Shown here piece after piece: positions 1 to 10,300 of a stretch of 64,000 nt of DNA. The translations under genes were made by a program, and so were the position numbers. Positions within the stretch are counted from its first letter, which is position 1. Each line of letters starts with the position of its first letter. Source of the DNA: Belliella kenyensis (GTDB lineage Bacteria > Bacteroidota > Bacteroidia > Cytophagales > Cyclobacteriaceae); the NCBI RefSeq assembly GCF_022549675.1, contig NZ_JAKZGR010000001.1:124001-188000 (forward strand), in the 5' to 3' direction. The notes under the pieces were generated by a model. The model was given only the letters and a program-made list of their open reading frames with translations. It did not search any database and was not told the origin of the DNA.

Positions 1-886
1 TATTAGAAATGAGTTGTTCTGTTTTGGAAGCTCCGGGGATTACTGTGCTCACCTCGGGAAACATCAAGACCCAACGCAGTGCCCATTGTGCCAAAGGTTC
101 ATTCCCTTTAAAGATCTCTTTCAAAGCGTCTACCGCTTCTAATCCGATATCAAAAGGTACACCAGAGAAGGTTTCTCCTTTGTCAAACGCAGCTCCTTCT
201 CTATTAAAAGACCTGTGATCTTCTGGATCGAAACTGCTCGTGGCTGTCAATTTTCCTGTCAAAAGTCCACTTGCTAGAGGTACTCGAGCAATTATACCTA
301 TATTTTTTTCTTTTGCTAAAGGGAAAAATTCCTTTGCCGGCTTGTGTCGGAACATGTTGAAAATGATTTGAACCGAAGTGACATTTTCATATTTTATTGC
401 AGCTTTAGCTTCATCTACAAGTTCTACGCTGACACCTAGATTTTGAATTTTTCCTTCTTTTTTCAAAATATCAAAAAGTTCAAAAATCTCATCTCTTTGA
501 TATACCGCTGCTGGAGGGCAGTGAAGTTGGATCAAGTCTATTGTTTCTAGTCCTAGATTTTTCAAAGATGCTTCGACATATTTTCTGAGTGCTGTAGGTG
601 TATAGCCTTCGTTGACATGAGGATTGATAAAGCGACCACACTTTGTAGCAACATATACACGCTCACTGCGCTCTCTGATTACTTTTCCTACAGCGGCCTC
701 ACTCAAGCCACCATCATAAACATCTGCGGTATCCAAAAAATTGACACCCTCATCCAGTGCCTTGTGTAGTATTTGATGAGCCATTTGATGATCAAATTGA
801 CCACCCCAGCCTCCACCAACTTGCCAAGTTCCCAAACTTACTTCCGATATATTTAGATTTGATTTACCTAATTTTCTGTATTGCAT
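1..886 (-). CDS. aldo/keto reductase (3' end beyond the window)
   Basis: NAD(P)H-dependent oxidoreductase of the aldo/keto reductase superfamily, expected to be cytoplasmic and to reduce aldehydes or ketones. Reading down from the ATG at 886, the N-terminus is MQYRKLGKSNLNISE. The catalytic tetrad is visible: Asp52 and Tyr57 in FLDTADVYDGG, Lys82 in VYVATK and His122 in LIQLHCPP. A late VIPGASKTEQL segment is typical of the family's cofactor-binding loop. The frame is still open at base 1, so about 295 residues are present and only a short C-terminal part should be missing. The physiological substrate cannot be read from sequence. It is divergent from the gene at 963. Confidence 0.93.
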   Translation of the reverse strand, partial: MQYRKLGKSNLNISEVSLGTWQVGGGWGGQFDHQMAHQILHKALDEGVNFLDTADVYDGGLSEAAVGKVIRERSERVYVATKCGRFINPHVNEGYTPTALRKYVEASLKNLGLETIDLIQLHCPPAAVYQRDEIFELFDILKKEGKIQNLGVSVELVDEAKAAIKYENVTSVQIIFNMFRHKPAKEFFPLAKEKNIGIIARVPLASGLLTGKLTATSSFDPEDHRSFNREGAAFDKGETFSGVPFDIGLEAVDALKEIFKGNEPLAQWALRWVLMFPEVSTVIPGASKTEQLISN

Positions 887-962
887 ATTAATAATCTTTT
901 AAGTGATAGGAGATGAGGAAGCAATTTAAATTTTTATATTTATAACTTTCAAATCAAAACCT

Positions 963-1352
963 ATGAAATCTAGAAGAAACTTTATCAAGAAAGTGGCTTT
1001 AGCAGGTGCTACAGCTTCATTGTCAGGCAGTTTGTATGCCGACAACCATCCGAAACAACGTTTGTATCACCAAGTATTTTTCTGGCTGACCTCAGAAGAT
1101 GAGATACCAAATTTCCTTGAAGGTGTAAAAATGCTGGGAAAGTGTAAAACTGTAGCTGATGCAGTAATCGGAACACCAGCACCGACCAAACGCCGGGATG
1201 TTGTGGATCACAGTTTTCATGTATCCTGTTTGGTGATATTTGATTCTGTAGAAGATCATGACGTTTATCAAGAAGATCCACTTCATTTACAATTCATTGA
1301 AGAGTATGGACATCTTTTTGCAGAAGTGAAAGTTTATGATTATTTGGTATGA
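963..1352 (+). CDS. Tat-exported Dabb (stress-responsive A/B barrel) domain protein
   Basis: Small exported protein of 129 residues. The N-terminus MKSRRNFIKKVALAGA carries a twin-arginine motif followed by a hydrophobic stretch, so Tat export is likely. The rest (YHQVFFWLTSED through LFAEVKVYDYLV) matches the ferredoxin-like alpha/beta barrel of Dabb proteins: an H-x-V-F-F-W first strand, a repeated strand HSFHVSCLVIFDS, and a late H-x-x-F helix. Dabb domains usually dimerise; some are catalytic, many are not characterised. The cytoplasmic members have no Tat signal, but exported versions are common in Bacteroidota. No reaction can be assigned here. Confidence 0.85.
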   Translation: MKSRRNFIKKVALAGATASLSGSLYADNHPKQRLYHQVFFWLTSEDEIPNFLEGVKMLGKCKTVADAVIGTPAPTKRRDVVDHSFHVSCLVIFDSVEDHDVYQEDPLHLQFIEEYGHLFAEVKVYDYLV

Positions 1353-1406
1353 ACCGATTGGTAGGAAAAAATCGTTAATGTGAATATTAACTTATAGATT
1401 AAAATT

Positions 1407-2744
1407 ATGAATATCAGGTTCTTTCCTCAAATTATTCTTCTGGTTTTTACCTTCGGCTTTATTTGCAGCTGTAATCCAAAGGAAGAAAATCCAGATCCTG
1501 CAAAGGTGGATTTTGCAGTTCAAAATGCAATTGTAGAATCTATGAAGCGGTGGTATTTTTGGAATGAAAGAATACCTGAGAATATAGATGTCACAAGATA
1601 CACCTCAAATGAAGCTCTTTTGGATGCTATAATCTTCAAGGATCTAGACAGATGGTCTTATATCACTACAAGAGAAGCTTTCAATGCATCTTTTCAAGGA
1701 ACGATTACGGGAGCTCACGGCTTTGGTTTTTCGTTATTGAATGATCGCATGTATATATCATTTGTATATAATGAGGCTCCTGCCGGGAAAGATGGTTGGA
1801 AAAGAGGATGGGAAGTCGTTGAGATCAATGGTAAACCAATTTCTGAATATCGAACAAGCAATGGTTTTAATTTTCAATTAGGACCAAATGAAGTAGGGTA
1901 TACCAACAGCTTCAAGCTCAAATTACCTGACGGTTCTGAAAAGGCGACCACTATATCAAAAGCCCAATTTCAATCCAATTCTGTGCTTTACAGCAATGTG
2001 CTTCTGCAAAATGACAAAAAGGTGGGCTATTGGGTGTATCAGAGTTTCAGACAAACTCCAGGGCTGACAAATCCTGTCAGAAGCCAAGAAGTAGAAGATA
2101 CTTTCAGCTACTTCTCTCAAGAAGATATAGATGAATTGATCATTGACCTGAGGTACAATGGTGGTGGTTCTGTAGCGGTGACGGAGCAGATACTAAACTA
2201 TTTGGTGCCACAGGCGAATTCTGGACAAGTCATGTACACAAACAGGCATAATGCGCCAAGATCAAATAATAATCGATCAGTGAATTTCAGTAAAAGGGGA
2301 AATTTGAATTTGAGTAGAATCATATTCATTACTTCACGTGGATCAGCTTCTGCATCAGAGTTATTGATCAATTGTCTAGACCCTTATGTTGAGGTGATTT
2401 TGATAGGAGACAATACTTATGGCAAGCCAGTGGGTTCTTTTCCACTTTCTTTTGACAATAGATTATTGAGAGAAAAAAATGTAGAGGTAGTTCCGATCAC
2501 TTTTGCAATTGATAATGCTAATGGACGTGCTGACTACTTTGAAGGATTTCCAGTAAACTTTCCTGTACCAGATGACCCAAGTAAAGATTGGGGTGATCTT
2601 GCTGAGGCTAGATTGGGAGCAGCTTTGCAGTTCATCACTACTGGGAGTGTTTCTAGTGGAAGGTTGACTCCTCAGTCATCTTATTTCCAGTGGCATATGA
2701 TAGATGATTTTGAAGGCCTTTGGAAAGAGTTTCCAGTATATTAA
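1407..2744 (+). CDS. S41 family peptidase, lipoprotein
   Basis: C-terminal-processing-like serine protease of family S41, anchored as a lipoprotein. The lipobox is FICSC with acylated Cys22. An N-terminal S41 helical region (YFWNERIP) precedes a PDZ-like segment around residues 100-170 (GFGFSLL, GWEVVEINGKPISEY). The peptidase core contains DLRYNGGGSV and the SASASE segment near residues 313-318, which carries the nucleophilic Ser; YGKPVGS about 25 residues later should supply the Lys of the Ser/Lys dyad. The length of 445 residues is usual for Bacteroidota S41 lipoproteins. It stands alone and ends before a strong hairpin at 2774. The substrate is unknown. Confidence 0.9.
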   Translation: MNIRFFPQIILLVFTFGFICSCNPKEENPDPAKVDFAVQNAIVESMKRWYFWNERIPENIDVTRYTSNEALLDAIIFKDLDRWSYITTREAFNASFQGTITGAHGFGFSLLNDRMYISFVYNEAPAGKDGWKRGWEVVEINGKPISEYRTSNGFNFQLGPNEVGYTNSFKLKLPDGSEKATTISKAQFQSNSVLYSNVLLQNDKKVGYWVYQSFRQTPGLTNPVRSQEVEDTFSYFSQEDIDELIIDLRYNGGGSVAVTEQILNYLVPQANSGQVMYTNRHNAPRSNNNRSVNFSKRGNLNLSRIIFITSRGSASASELLINCLDPYVEVILIGDNTYGKPVGSFPLSFDNRLLREKNVEVVPITFAIDNANGRADYFEGFPVNFPVPDDPSKDWGDLAEARLGAALQFITTGSVSSGRLTPQSSYFQWHMIDDFEGLWKEFPVY

Positions 2745-2773
2745 TAAAATAAATTAGCCTGCTACTAAAATTG

Positions 2774-2818
2774 AATCAGCTATTAATCGACTATTTCAAT
2801 AGCGACTAATAGCTGATT
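2774..2818. terminator. long hairpin between convergent genes
   Basis: Sixteen-base arms AATCAGCTATTAATCG and CGACTAATAGCTGATT pair with one mismatch around a 13-base loop that is itself a small stem. A-rich sequence precedes it and TTTTG follows it, so it can terminate transcription from both sides. It lies between the S41 gene and the convergent phosphoesterase gene. Confidence 0.75.
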
Positions 2819-2848
2819 TTGTTATATAGGTTTGAGTTGAATTGAGAA

Positions 2849-4423
2849 TTATTTTTCTACTGCTTCGATTTTTGCAGTTGCCTTATGCTTTGTTCCAAAC
2901 AAATCTGTAGCTTCAACTTCTATCGTATGGATACCTGCAGGTAAGTTATTAGGAACACTAGCTCGCCACAAGTGAGTACTTTTGGCTGGCAATGAAGGTC
3001 GTCTACCTTCAAGCAATTTCTCTGATCTGTCCCACTCAAAAAGATCAAGCATGTATTTTGGATCATAATCTTCGAGGTAAGACATTTTTACCCATTTACC
3101 TTCATTTAGCCTGAAACGAACTTCATTTTCTTCTGTTCCCATAAAGAAATTTACATAAATATCAGAGGTATTTCTTTTGCCAGCTTCAATGACCTTTGGA
3201 GCAAAAATGTCCATTTGATAATCTGCGGGTTTTCCAGGTACTTTATAATTGATCTTGTACTCATTGCCATTCACTTCCAAAAATGCATACCCTCTAGGTG
3301 AGCCATCTCTCATGGTGGCAATAGGTAGTCCATTTTCATCTAATTGGCCTTTGTACCAATCCCCTGAGGGTGTTCCGGCATTGTAATGATGATGCGGCCT
3401 ATTCCCTTTCCAACCATAAGATTCTCCCATAAGATCTTGTCTTTGGTAATGCGTGTGAGCCGACATACTCAAAGTATGTGGATAGTCTTTAAGCAATTCA
3501 AACAAACGCTCCCTATCTTCATCTCTAAAAGAATCTCCTTCTTCAAAGAGAGGAATATGCATCGCCACAATCACCAATTTGTCTTTCGAAACATGCTTCA
3601 AATTGTTTTCAAGAAACTTCAATTGATCTTCTCTAAAACCACCCCAGTAGCCCTTGCCATCTCGTGGATCTGGATATAGGATGTTCTCTAATACGATGAT
3701 GTGTGCATCAGCATAATTGAAAGCATAAGTAGAAGGGCCAAAATGCTTAGAAAAAGTCTCATCTGTCAGTTGATCTTCCTCTACATCATAGTTTTGATCA
3801 TGATTTCCCATGACATGATACCAAGGTATACCAATTTTTGAAATTACTTTAGAATAGGCTGGATATAAACTGAGATCGTCACCAACAATATCTCCTAAGG
3901 CAATTCCAAAAGGAATGCCCTGAATCCCCTCAACTTCTTTCACTACTGACTGGTAAAAATAGTCCACCTCTGTCAGGTTATATGGCTGAGGATCCCCAAA
4001 AACCAAAGCAGTAAAAGAACTCGATTCGTCTTGTCTTTTGATGGGGAAGTCTATCGATTTTGGGAGTTTTCCTGTCGGCTCAGATCCAGCATACTTCAAT
4101 CCTTTTGGTGAGCCTGATGGCTTGTAGATATAGTAATGCTGAGGGAAGTTGAATTCGTTCAAGGCTACTGCATAACCTGATGGCTTTATCAAAAATATCA
4201 AATCACCCTCCTTGACTTCTAGACTATATGATCCCTTTTCGTCTGTTTTTACGACATCTCTTCCATTGGAAATTGCCACGTCAGAGATACCTTTTTCATT
4301 TCTATCCTTTTTTCCGTTGCCATTGAGATCTTCATATACGATGCCTTTGGCTGTTTCTTGAGCCCAAAGGAAAGTACTACTTAGTAATCCAATGAGGAAT
4401 AGGTTGATTTTTTTCATCTTCAT
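2849..4423 (-). CDS. calcineurin-like phosphoesterase with N- and C-terminal beta domains
   Basis: Exported metallophosphoesterase of 524 residues. After a signal peptide ending FLWAQ there is a small beta domain (GIVYEDLNGNGKKDRNEKG) typical of the metallophosphoesterase N-terminal domain. The binuclear-metal core follows: GDPQ, GDIVGD, GNHD, a single His in AMHIPLF, and SAHTHYQ. A C-terminal beta domain covers about the last 130 residues (NTSDIYVNFFMG through TIEVEATDLFG). The family hydrolyses phosphomono- or diesters in the periplasm or outside the cell. It is the last gene behind an ECF/FecR/SusC/SusD/DUF5689 run, so it probably processes a phosphorylated compound taken up or released there; that substrate is an inference. 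Confidence 0.9.
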   Translation of the reverse strand: MKMKKINLFLIGLLSSTFLWAQETAKGIVYEDLNGNGKKDRNEKGISDVAISNGRDVVKTDEKGSYSLEVKEGDLIFLIKPSGYAVALNEFNFPQHYYIYKPSGSPKGLKYAGSEPTGKLPKSIDFPIKRQDESSSFTALVFGDPQPYNLTEVDYFYQSVVKEVEGIQGIPFGIALGDIVGDDLSLYPAYSKVISKIGIPWYHVMGNHDQNYDVEEDQLTDETFSKHFGPSTYAFNYADAHIIVLENILYPDPRDGKGYWGGFREDQLKFLENNLKHVSKDKLVIVAMHIPLFEEGDSFRDEDRERLFELLKDYPHTLSMSAHTHYQRQDLMGESYGWKGNRPHHHYNAGTPSGDWYKGQLDENGLPIATMRDGSPRGYAFLEVNGNEYKINYKVPGKPADYQMDIFAPKVIEAGKRNTSDIYVNFFMGTEENEVRFRLNEGKWVKMSYLEDYDPKYMLDLFEWDRSEKLLEGRRPSLPAKSTHLWRASVPNNLPAGIHTIEVEATDLFGTKHKATAKIEAVEK

Positions 4424-4518
4424 TATTTTAACGAGCGTATTTTTTATTGATTGTAGAATTTTCTATTTGTGTATACTTCAGCAAGAGCTGATTTTAGGTT
4501 TTGGTATTTGGCATTACG

Positions 4519-4555
4519 AAATTGGCTTTTCTTGTGATAGAAGAAAAGCCAATTT
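4519..4555 (-). terminator. perfect 15-bp hairpin between DUF5689 gene and phosphoesterase gene
   Basis: AAATTGGCTTTTCTT and AAGAAAAGCCAATTT are perfect inverted arms around a 7-base loop. On the minus strand the stem is followed only by a short T run, so it may act as a partial terminator or attenuator that lowers readthrough into the phosphoesterase gene, or mark the end of the SusCD transcript. Confidence 0.6.
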
Positions 4556-4597
4556 GTTTATTGAATTATGAATAATTTCTACTTCTTGACAAAGCAA

Positions 4598-5872
4598 TTA
4601 GTAGTTTTCATAAACTGCAAAGTCATCTATGCCTAATCTACCATTTCTTACAGTGGTACCATTGCTAGGACCTAGGCCGAGCTTATTGATTCGAAATCTT
4701 ACTGGTTCCCTGATGTCTACAATAAATGAAGCTTGCTTTGCTATGGAACTTGTGGCAAAAGTATGAGCATCAGTGATAGGTTCCCCTACGATTTCCCAAG
4801 TTTGCCCCTGATCGGTGGATGACTCTAGTTGAAAAGTACATCCTTGGTCATTGAAGTATGAACCGTACCAGAAGGTAACTTTGGAAGCTCCCTTTGGAAG
4901 ATCGTATTTCATTTCCAAAAATGCTGATACAGTCAAATTTTGCTGAAATCTGACCGCTTGCGTACCGCTCACGTGACGATCTCTATTTTGAATATCTCCA
5001 AGTATACTTTGAAACATCTGCCATGGGCCTGTTTTTAATTCAACAATATTGTCTATAGCAACCATATTGTAGCTAGGCTTAGCAGAAGCCAAAGGATCTT
5101 CATAATCTTCTGGATATCCTAAATAAAGAGGTCCACTAGGCTCAACCAAATCATTGGAATTTCTCAAGCGTATTTCGATCCCTTGCTCACCTTGAAATGC
5201 AATGCCCCGAAAAGATGCGCTAGGAGCTAGTCGGATGTCACTGAAATCAGCTGATGGATCTACAAAGATTGCTACAGATTCTCCACTTCCGTCTATAATC
5301 ATGGTGCGGCCTGCTAGTGTTTTGCCTTCCTCAGGAAACTCCACCAAATCGGCCGTTACCATCACGAGGGTATTTTCAAATTGGGAAAAGTTAGCTTTAA
5401 GTCTCGCAATATCTAGCGCAGCCACATCTAGAGAATTGTCACTGTCTATTCTTCTGACTTGGGTACTTTGTAGACCGGTGACTCCTAAGGTTCCATTAAC
5501 CCGCTCTAGCTTTGAATTCTCAAGGTTGATTTCTATGAAATCTCCTTGCTCATAACCTGATGCAATTTCAGGAGTTAGAAACAAAGTCAAGCCTCTGTTG
5601 ACACTTCTCCAATTGTAGCTTATGATTAATTGACCAGCTGGGACATTTCCAGCTCGTTGATCAGATATGACATAACCTTGGGTAATGTATGCACCTGATA
5701 GTTTTTCTCGGGTGATTTCTATTGATTCACCTTTGTATAAGTTGTGAACTACAGGGAGGGCAGCTATCGGATTGGGTGTGCCACTTGCCGGATTCTCGTC
5801 TTCTTTGAGACAAGATGAGAATAGGAGCGATATGCTCAATAAGTATAGACTTATAATTGAATACCTTTTCAT
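4598..5872 (-). CDS. DUF5689 domain lipoprotein of a SusCD locus
   Basis: Cell-surface or periplasmic lipoprotein of 424 residues. I start it at the ATG at 5872 (MKRYSIISLYLLSISLL), giving a clean signal peptide, lipobox LLFSSC and a 11-base gap to the SusD stop; a longer in-frame start at 5905 would overlap SusD and spoil the signal peptide. The N-terminal half (ITREKLSGAYITQGYVISDQ through IFVDPSADFSD) matches the DUF5689 region common beside Bacteroidota SusD genes. The C-terminal part (VTFWYGSYFNDQGCTFQLESS) looks like a beta-sandwich binding module. It probably helps capture the ligand of the neighbouring SusCD pair. The exact function is unknown. Confidence 0.82.
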   Translation of the reverse strand: MKRYSIISLYLLSISLLFSSCLKEDENPASGTPNPIAALPVVHNLYKGESIEITREKLSGAYITQGYVISDQRAGNVPAGQLIISYNWRSVNRGLTLFLTPEIASGYEQGDFIEINLENSKLERVNGTLGVTGLQSTQVRRIDSDNSLDVAALDIARLKANFSQFENTLVMVTADLVEFPEEGKTLAGRTMIIDGSGESVAIFVDPSADFSDIRLAPSASFRGIAFQGEQGIEIRLRNSNDLVEPSGPLYLGYPEDYEDPLASAKPSYNMVAIDNIVELKTGPWQMFQSILGDIQNRDRHVSGTQAVRFQQNLTVSAFLEMKYDLPKGASKVTFWYGSYFNDQGCTFQLESSTDQGQTWEIVGEPITDAHTFATSSIAKQASFIVDIREPVRFRINKLGLGPSNGTTVRNGRLGIDDFAVYENY

Positions 5873-5883
5873 GCTTTCTAAGA

Positions 5884-7344
5884 TTAATCTTCTGTGTTCC
5901 ACCAAACTTTTGTGTTGATATTATCAGGGCCCATTCTTTGAAGTGCTTCATTATAATTTTTAGCATTAAGGGCCTGTACATTGATAGGATAGCCAAATCT
6001 AGCAGGCATTCTCCCACCATTCAGCATTCCATCTCCAGGGATCAGCACTGGATGACCAGTTCTTCTATGCTCATACCATTGCTGGAAATCCGTGAAGAAA
6101 AGTGCAAAGTATTTTTGCTTTAAAATAGCATCCATCTTTTCATCAAATGTCCAGTCCTCCTCCCATGCCAAAAATGGTCGATTTAAAAAGCCATCTGGAG
6201 CTTCCAAATCCCAGTGAGCAAGTGCAGAAATGATCCCTGATTCGTAATAATCCTTTGGATTGCCATTGATATAACCTTTCAATGCTGATTCAGCTAAGAT
6301 GAATTGAACCTCCGCATGGTTGATGATATTGCCCATTCTAGGATCAGTTTTCAATCCAACTTGTAACGTACTCTGGCGCTCTGGAATCTGTCCAGAAGAC
6401 CAGCCACTGGGAATTCCTGCATAGATTCCAGAAGCCATGGTAGACCAAATTGGAAGTCTAGGATCTTGCCAAGAATTCAAGTTGTTGATGAAAAATTCGG
6501 TGTATCCTTTATCTCCATTGAAATCAAAATCTCTAAAATTCCAAAAAGCACTGGTCAAAGGCTGCTGACTTCCTAAAGGTAAAATAGCTGATTCTGTTGG
6601 ATTCGTGAAAATGGGATACTGACTCGGGTTCTCAATGATTTCACGGATTTTTTGTGCTGCATTTACTTCAGCTTTGCCAGAAGCTCTTAACAAAAGCCTC
6701 AAGTATATAGAATTCCCAAATTTTCTCCACAGAAGAGCATTTCCTTGATATAAAGGATCATATTCAGTAAGGTTTCCGGGTAGGTTTCCACTAGTGGACA
6801 ATAAAGTGTTAGCTTCTTCCAGCAGTTCGAAAAGCCCAAAGTAGACATCTCTTTGAGGATCAAAAACAGGCGTGACATTACCGATTCTTCCTTGATTTGC
6901 TTCGGTATAGGGTATATCGCCAAACATATCCGTCAGTAGAGAGAATGTCCAAGCCTCTAGCACTCTTGATAAACCTTTGAATGTCTCAAACCCATTAGTT
7001 CGTGTTTCTTCGGCTTTATTATAGATATCTTTGATATCTGTGAGCTGCAAGTACCAATTTCGCCACATATAATCTGACTCAGTGGGTCTAATGAAATACC
7101 TGTGAAATTCTCTTGAGTCTACAGTAGTCACATGTACTTGCATGATTTCATTGGTAAGCCTCATGGCACGATTTTGATTTCTCCATACAAGATCGTGAAG
7201 GGTAGGAGCAAGCAAGGATTCTGGATTTGCTACCACAGAAGTATTGGGGTTGATATTCATGTCTACAAAATCTGCGGTACATGAAGCGGATACAGCCAAA
7301 ATGATTGCTGTTGAAATTGATTTGTATATTGATTTGATTTTCAT
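5884..7344 (-). CDS. SusD/RagB-family nutrient-binding outer membrane lipoprotein
   Basis: Surface lipoprotein of 486 residues that forms the lid of a SusC channel. The signal peptide ends in the lipobox AVSASC. It belongs to the SusD-like group with the early DFVDMNINPN segment and helical repeats (LSRVLEAWTFSLLTDMFGDIPYTEA, and a later AEVQFILAESALKG that matches the usual SusD C-terminal helix). The length is normal. It lies 11 bases from the SusC stop and 11 bases before the DUF5689 start, so all three are surely cotranscribed. The ligand cannot be told from sequence; the lack of glycoside hydrolases nearby argues against an ordinary polysaccharide locus. Confidence 0.93.
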   Translation of the reverse strand: MKIKSIYKSISTAIILAVSASCTADFVDMNINPNTSVVANPESLLAPTLHDLVWRNQNRAMRLTNEIMQVHVTTVDSREFHRYFIRPTESDYMWRNWYLQLTDIKDIYNKAEETRTNGFETFKGLSRVLEAWTFSLLTDMFGDIPYTEANQGRIGNVTPVFDPQRDVYFGLFELLEEANTLLSTSGNLPGNLTEYDPLYQGNALLWRKFGNSIYLRLLLRASGKAEVNAAQKIREIIENPSQYPIFTNPTESAILPLGSQQPLTSAFWNFRDFDFNGDKGYTEFFINNLNSWQDPRLPIWSTMASGIYAGIPSGWSSGQIPERQSTLQVGLKTDPRMGNIINHAEVQFILAESALKGYINGNPKDYYESGIISALAHWDLEAPDGFLNRPFLAWEEDWTFDEKMDAILKQKYFALFFTDFQQWYEHRRTGHPVLIPGDGMLNGGRMPARFGYPINVQALNAKNYNEALQRMGPDNINTKVWWNTED

Positions 7345-7355
7345 GATTTCAAATA

Positions 7356-10300
7356 TTAAATGCCTAATGATATATTGAAACCGATTGTACGGGTAGAAGG
7401 AAACTGCGCAATTTCTGCACTTTTGGATATATCCCCATTGCCTAAGGTTCCAAATTCTGGATCAAATGAAGGCCAATGGGTAAACACAAAGAGGTCTCTT
7501 CCATATACACCAACGGTTGCATTTTGAAGCATCAACCTTTGCAGGTACTTTTGTGGGATTTTATAGTCCACTCTCATTTCTCTAAGCTTGATATAATCAG
7601 TGCTAAAAATGTTGGACTCTAAATTGTCTCTATTGAAATGTCTGAAATAGTAATCTCTGATAGAAGTAGCTACCACATCATTTGGTCTATAGGTACCATC
7701 TCCATTAGCTATGACACCTTCTCCTATAATTCCATTATATCTTCCAGGTAGGGTTTTGTTCAATTTTCCTTCTTCCATCAGTACAGAGTGAGTCAAAGAG
7801 TAAGCTTGACCACCAAACTGTCCGTCAAAAAGTACAGAAACTCTGAATTGCTTGTATTTGAATTCATTACCAAATCCAAATCTATACAGTGGTGTTGCAT
7901 TTCCTAAGAATAGGATAGAATCACCAAGGACCGGATAGCCATTTTCATAAAGGATTTGACCATCTGGTGCTCTTTCATAACCTAAGCCATAGATATCTCC
8001 AAATCTTCCTCCAGGTCTAGCTTCGACAGTTCCCCTGCTACCAAAAACAGTACCCAGCACCATATTTTCCATACCATCAGCAAGAGAGATTACTTTGCTC
8101 ATATTATGTGTAAAGTTCCCATATACGCGCCAGTTCAAACCATTTTTTATTTTGACAGGGACAACATAGGATTCTATTTCAATACCTTGATTTTGAACAT
8201 TTCCAGCATTTACAATTTTTGAATTGTATCCACTTGCTGGATCTACTGGTGTACTTAGGATCTGATCAAAGGAGTTGCTGTGATAAAGTGTCACATCGAT
8301 ACCAAAACGATTGGAAAACATTTTGATGTCTGTCCCGATCTCATAACTTCTTGTTCTTTCAAAACTTAAGTTGGGATCCGGTATAGCAGTTGGGTTGGTC
8401 AATCCACCTGGGAATGTGGGCAATGCCCCATAAGAATAATCTGTCAAATAGGCTGTAGTACCACCACCACCAACTGAGGCATATGAAGTTCTTAATTTAA
8501 GATAATCAATCTGTCTGGGCAATTGAATAGCATCAGACAATATTGCACTTAGATTAGCAGAAGGGTAGAAGAAAGGCGATACATTTCCTGTGACTGGTGA
8601 TGCGAGTGTACTAGCCCAATCTTGTCTTCCTGTAATGTCAAGAAACAAAACATTCTTGTAACTGACAGTTCCTAATGCATACAAGCTATTCACCGCATAG
8701 TTTCTTCTAAATGGAAGTGAAATCAATACATCCTTGCTATTGGCAAAGCTGTAGATTCCAGGGAATAAAAGTCTTTCAGCTCTGTACTCATCTTTTTTGT
8801 AAGTATTCTTCATCAAGCTACCACCTACAGACATGCTGAAGTCGAAGGATTTTTTTCGCTTGTAATCATAAGAAAGCAAAAAATCTGAGTTGATCTCATG
8901 TGCATAAATGTTTTGTTCCCTGTACATTCCTTCAGCGAACTTTTGAGTTCCCATAGGTCTTTGTTGACTTCTTGACTCATACATCATATCAATGGTGGTT
9001 CTGACCATCAATTTCAATTCATCCGTGAAATTGTAGTTTGCTTGGGCAGTTCCTACATATCCATTTCTCTCAGATGCATTAAGCATCTCATAGGCTTGCA
9101 AATATGGATTATCAAGTAAGTTTGAAAAGGGTCTGTTTTGCAAAACCCCTTCTTGACCAGGAACCCATGGATTTCTGAACCAGTCCATATTGGCATTGGG
9201 TACCAAACCTCTGATAAAATACATTATCGTCTGATTATTGTACCCAGTAGTAGGCAAGTTGTCAGATTGTCTGTAATTATAGTTTACTTTGGTATTGATA
9301 GATAGCTTATCTGTGATGTCATGGTTCAAGCTGAATGCAACAGTAGTTCTATTGTATCCAGTATTTGGGACGATCCATTCATTTCTCATATTGGTAAATG
9401 AGAGTCTTGTCCTTGTTCTTGCATTACCTCCTTGTATGGCTAGGTTGTTTGTGAAAGTCTTTCCAGTTTCAAAAAATTCCTTTCTATTGTTAGGATAAGC
9501 TCTCCAAAGTGTCCTTTCTGGAGGTGTAAGCCTATGGAATTCAGGGTTGTATTGATAGTAGTACTGTCCATCAAATCTTGGTCCCCAAGCTGAACTGGTA
9601 GAGTAGGTACTTGGGCCATCTTCTGTAGCACCATAGCTATAGTATAAATCTCCCCCAACATTACCTTGACCATATTCATTTTGATAATCTGGCCATCTAT
9701 TGATCATATCAAAGGCTGTGTTTGAAGAAAAAGTGATGCCCAGTCCTTTGGTTTGTGTGCTACTTCCACTTTTGGTTGTGATCATGATTGCACCATTTGC
9801 ACCTCTTGCTCCATATAATGCAGCAGCTGCTGGGCCTTTGAGGACTGTGACACTGGCGATATCGTCAGGGTTGATATCTGATAGACTTGATCCAAAATCG
9901 ACTGGAGAATCATCGCTCAGGTAGGAGCCACTCCCTTGACCGGTCAGCTGACCACTACTTCCAGAAATCACAACACCATCGACTACAATAAGTGCTGAAT
10001 TATCACCTGTAAGTGAAGTTTCGCCTCTAAGTATGATTTGAGTGGATCCAGCAGGCCCGCCACCAGACTTGATCAAGTTAAGCCCTGCAACTTTTCCCGT
10101 AAGTGCATCACTCCAATTATTTGGGAGTGCATCTGTGAGTTCCTCACCATTTACTGTAGTGGATGAATAGCCAAGGGCTTTCTCTTCTCTTTTGATGCCC
10201 AATGCTGTCACTACTATTTCTGAAAGTGAATCATCCTCTTTAAGAATGACATTAATGGTATTTTCATTTCCTATGACATACTCTTGTCTCTTGAATCCTA

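Noticed and set aside
9-218. Plus-strand frame at the left edge
   Set aside because: Antisense to the aldo/keto reductase, whose catalytic tetrad is intact.
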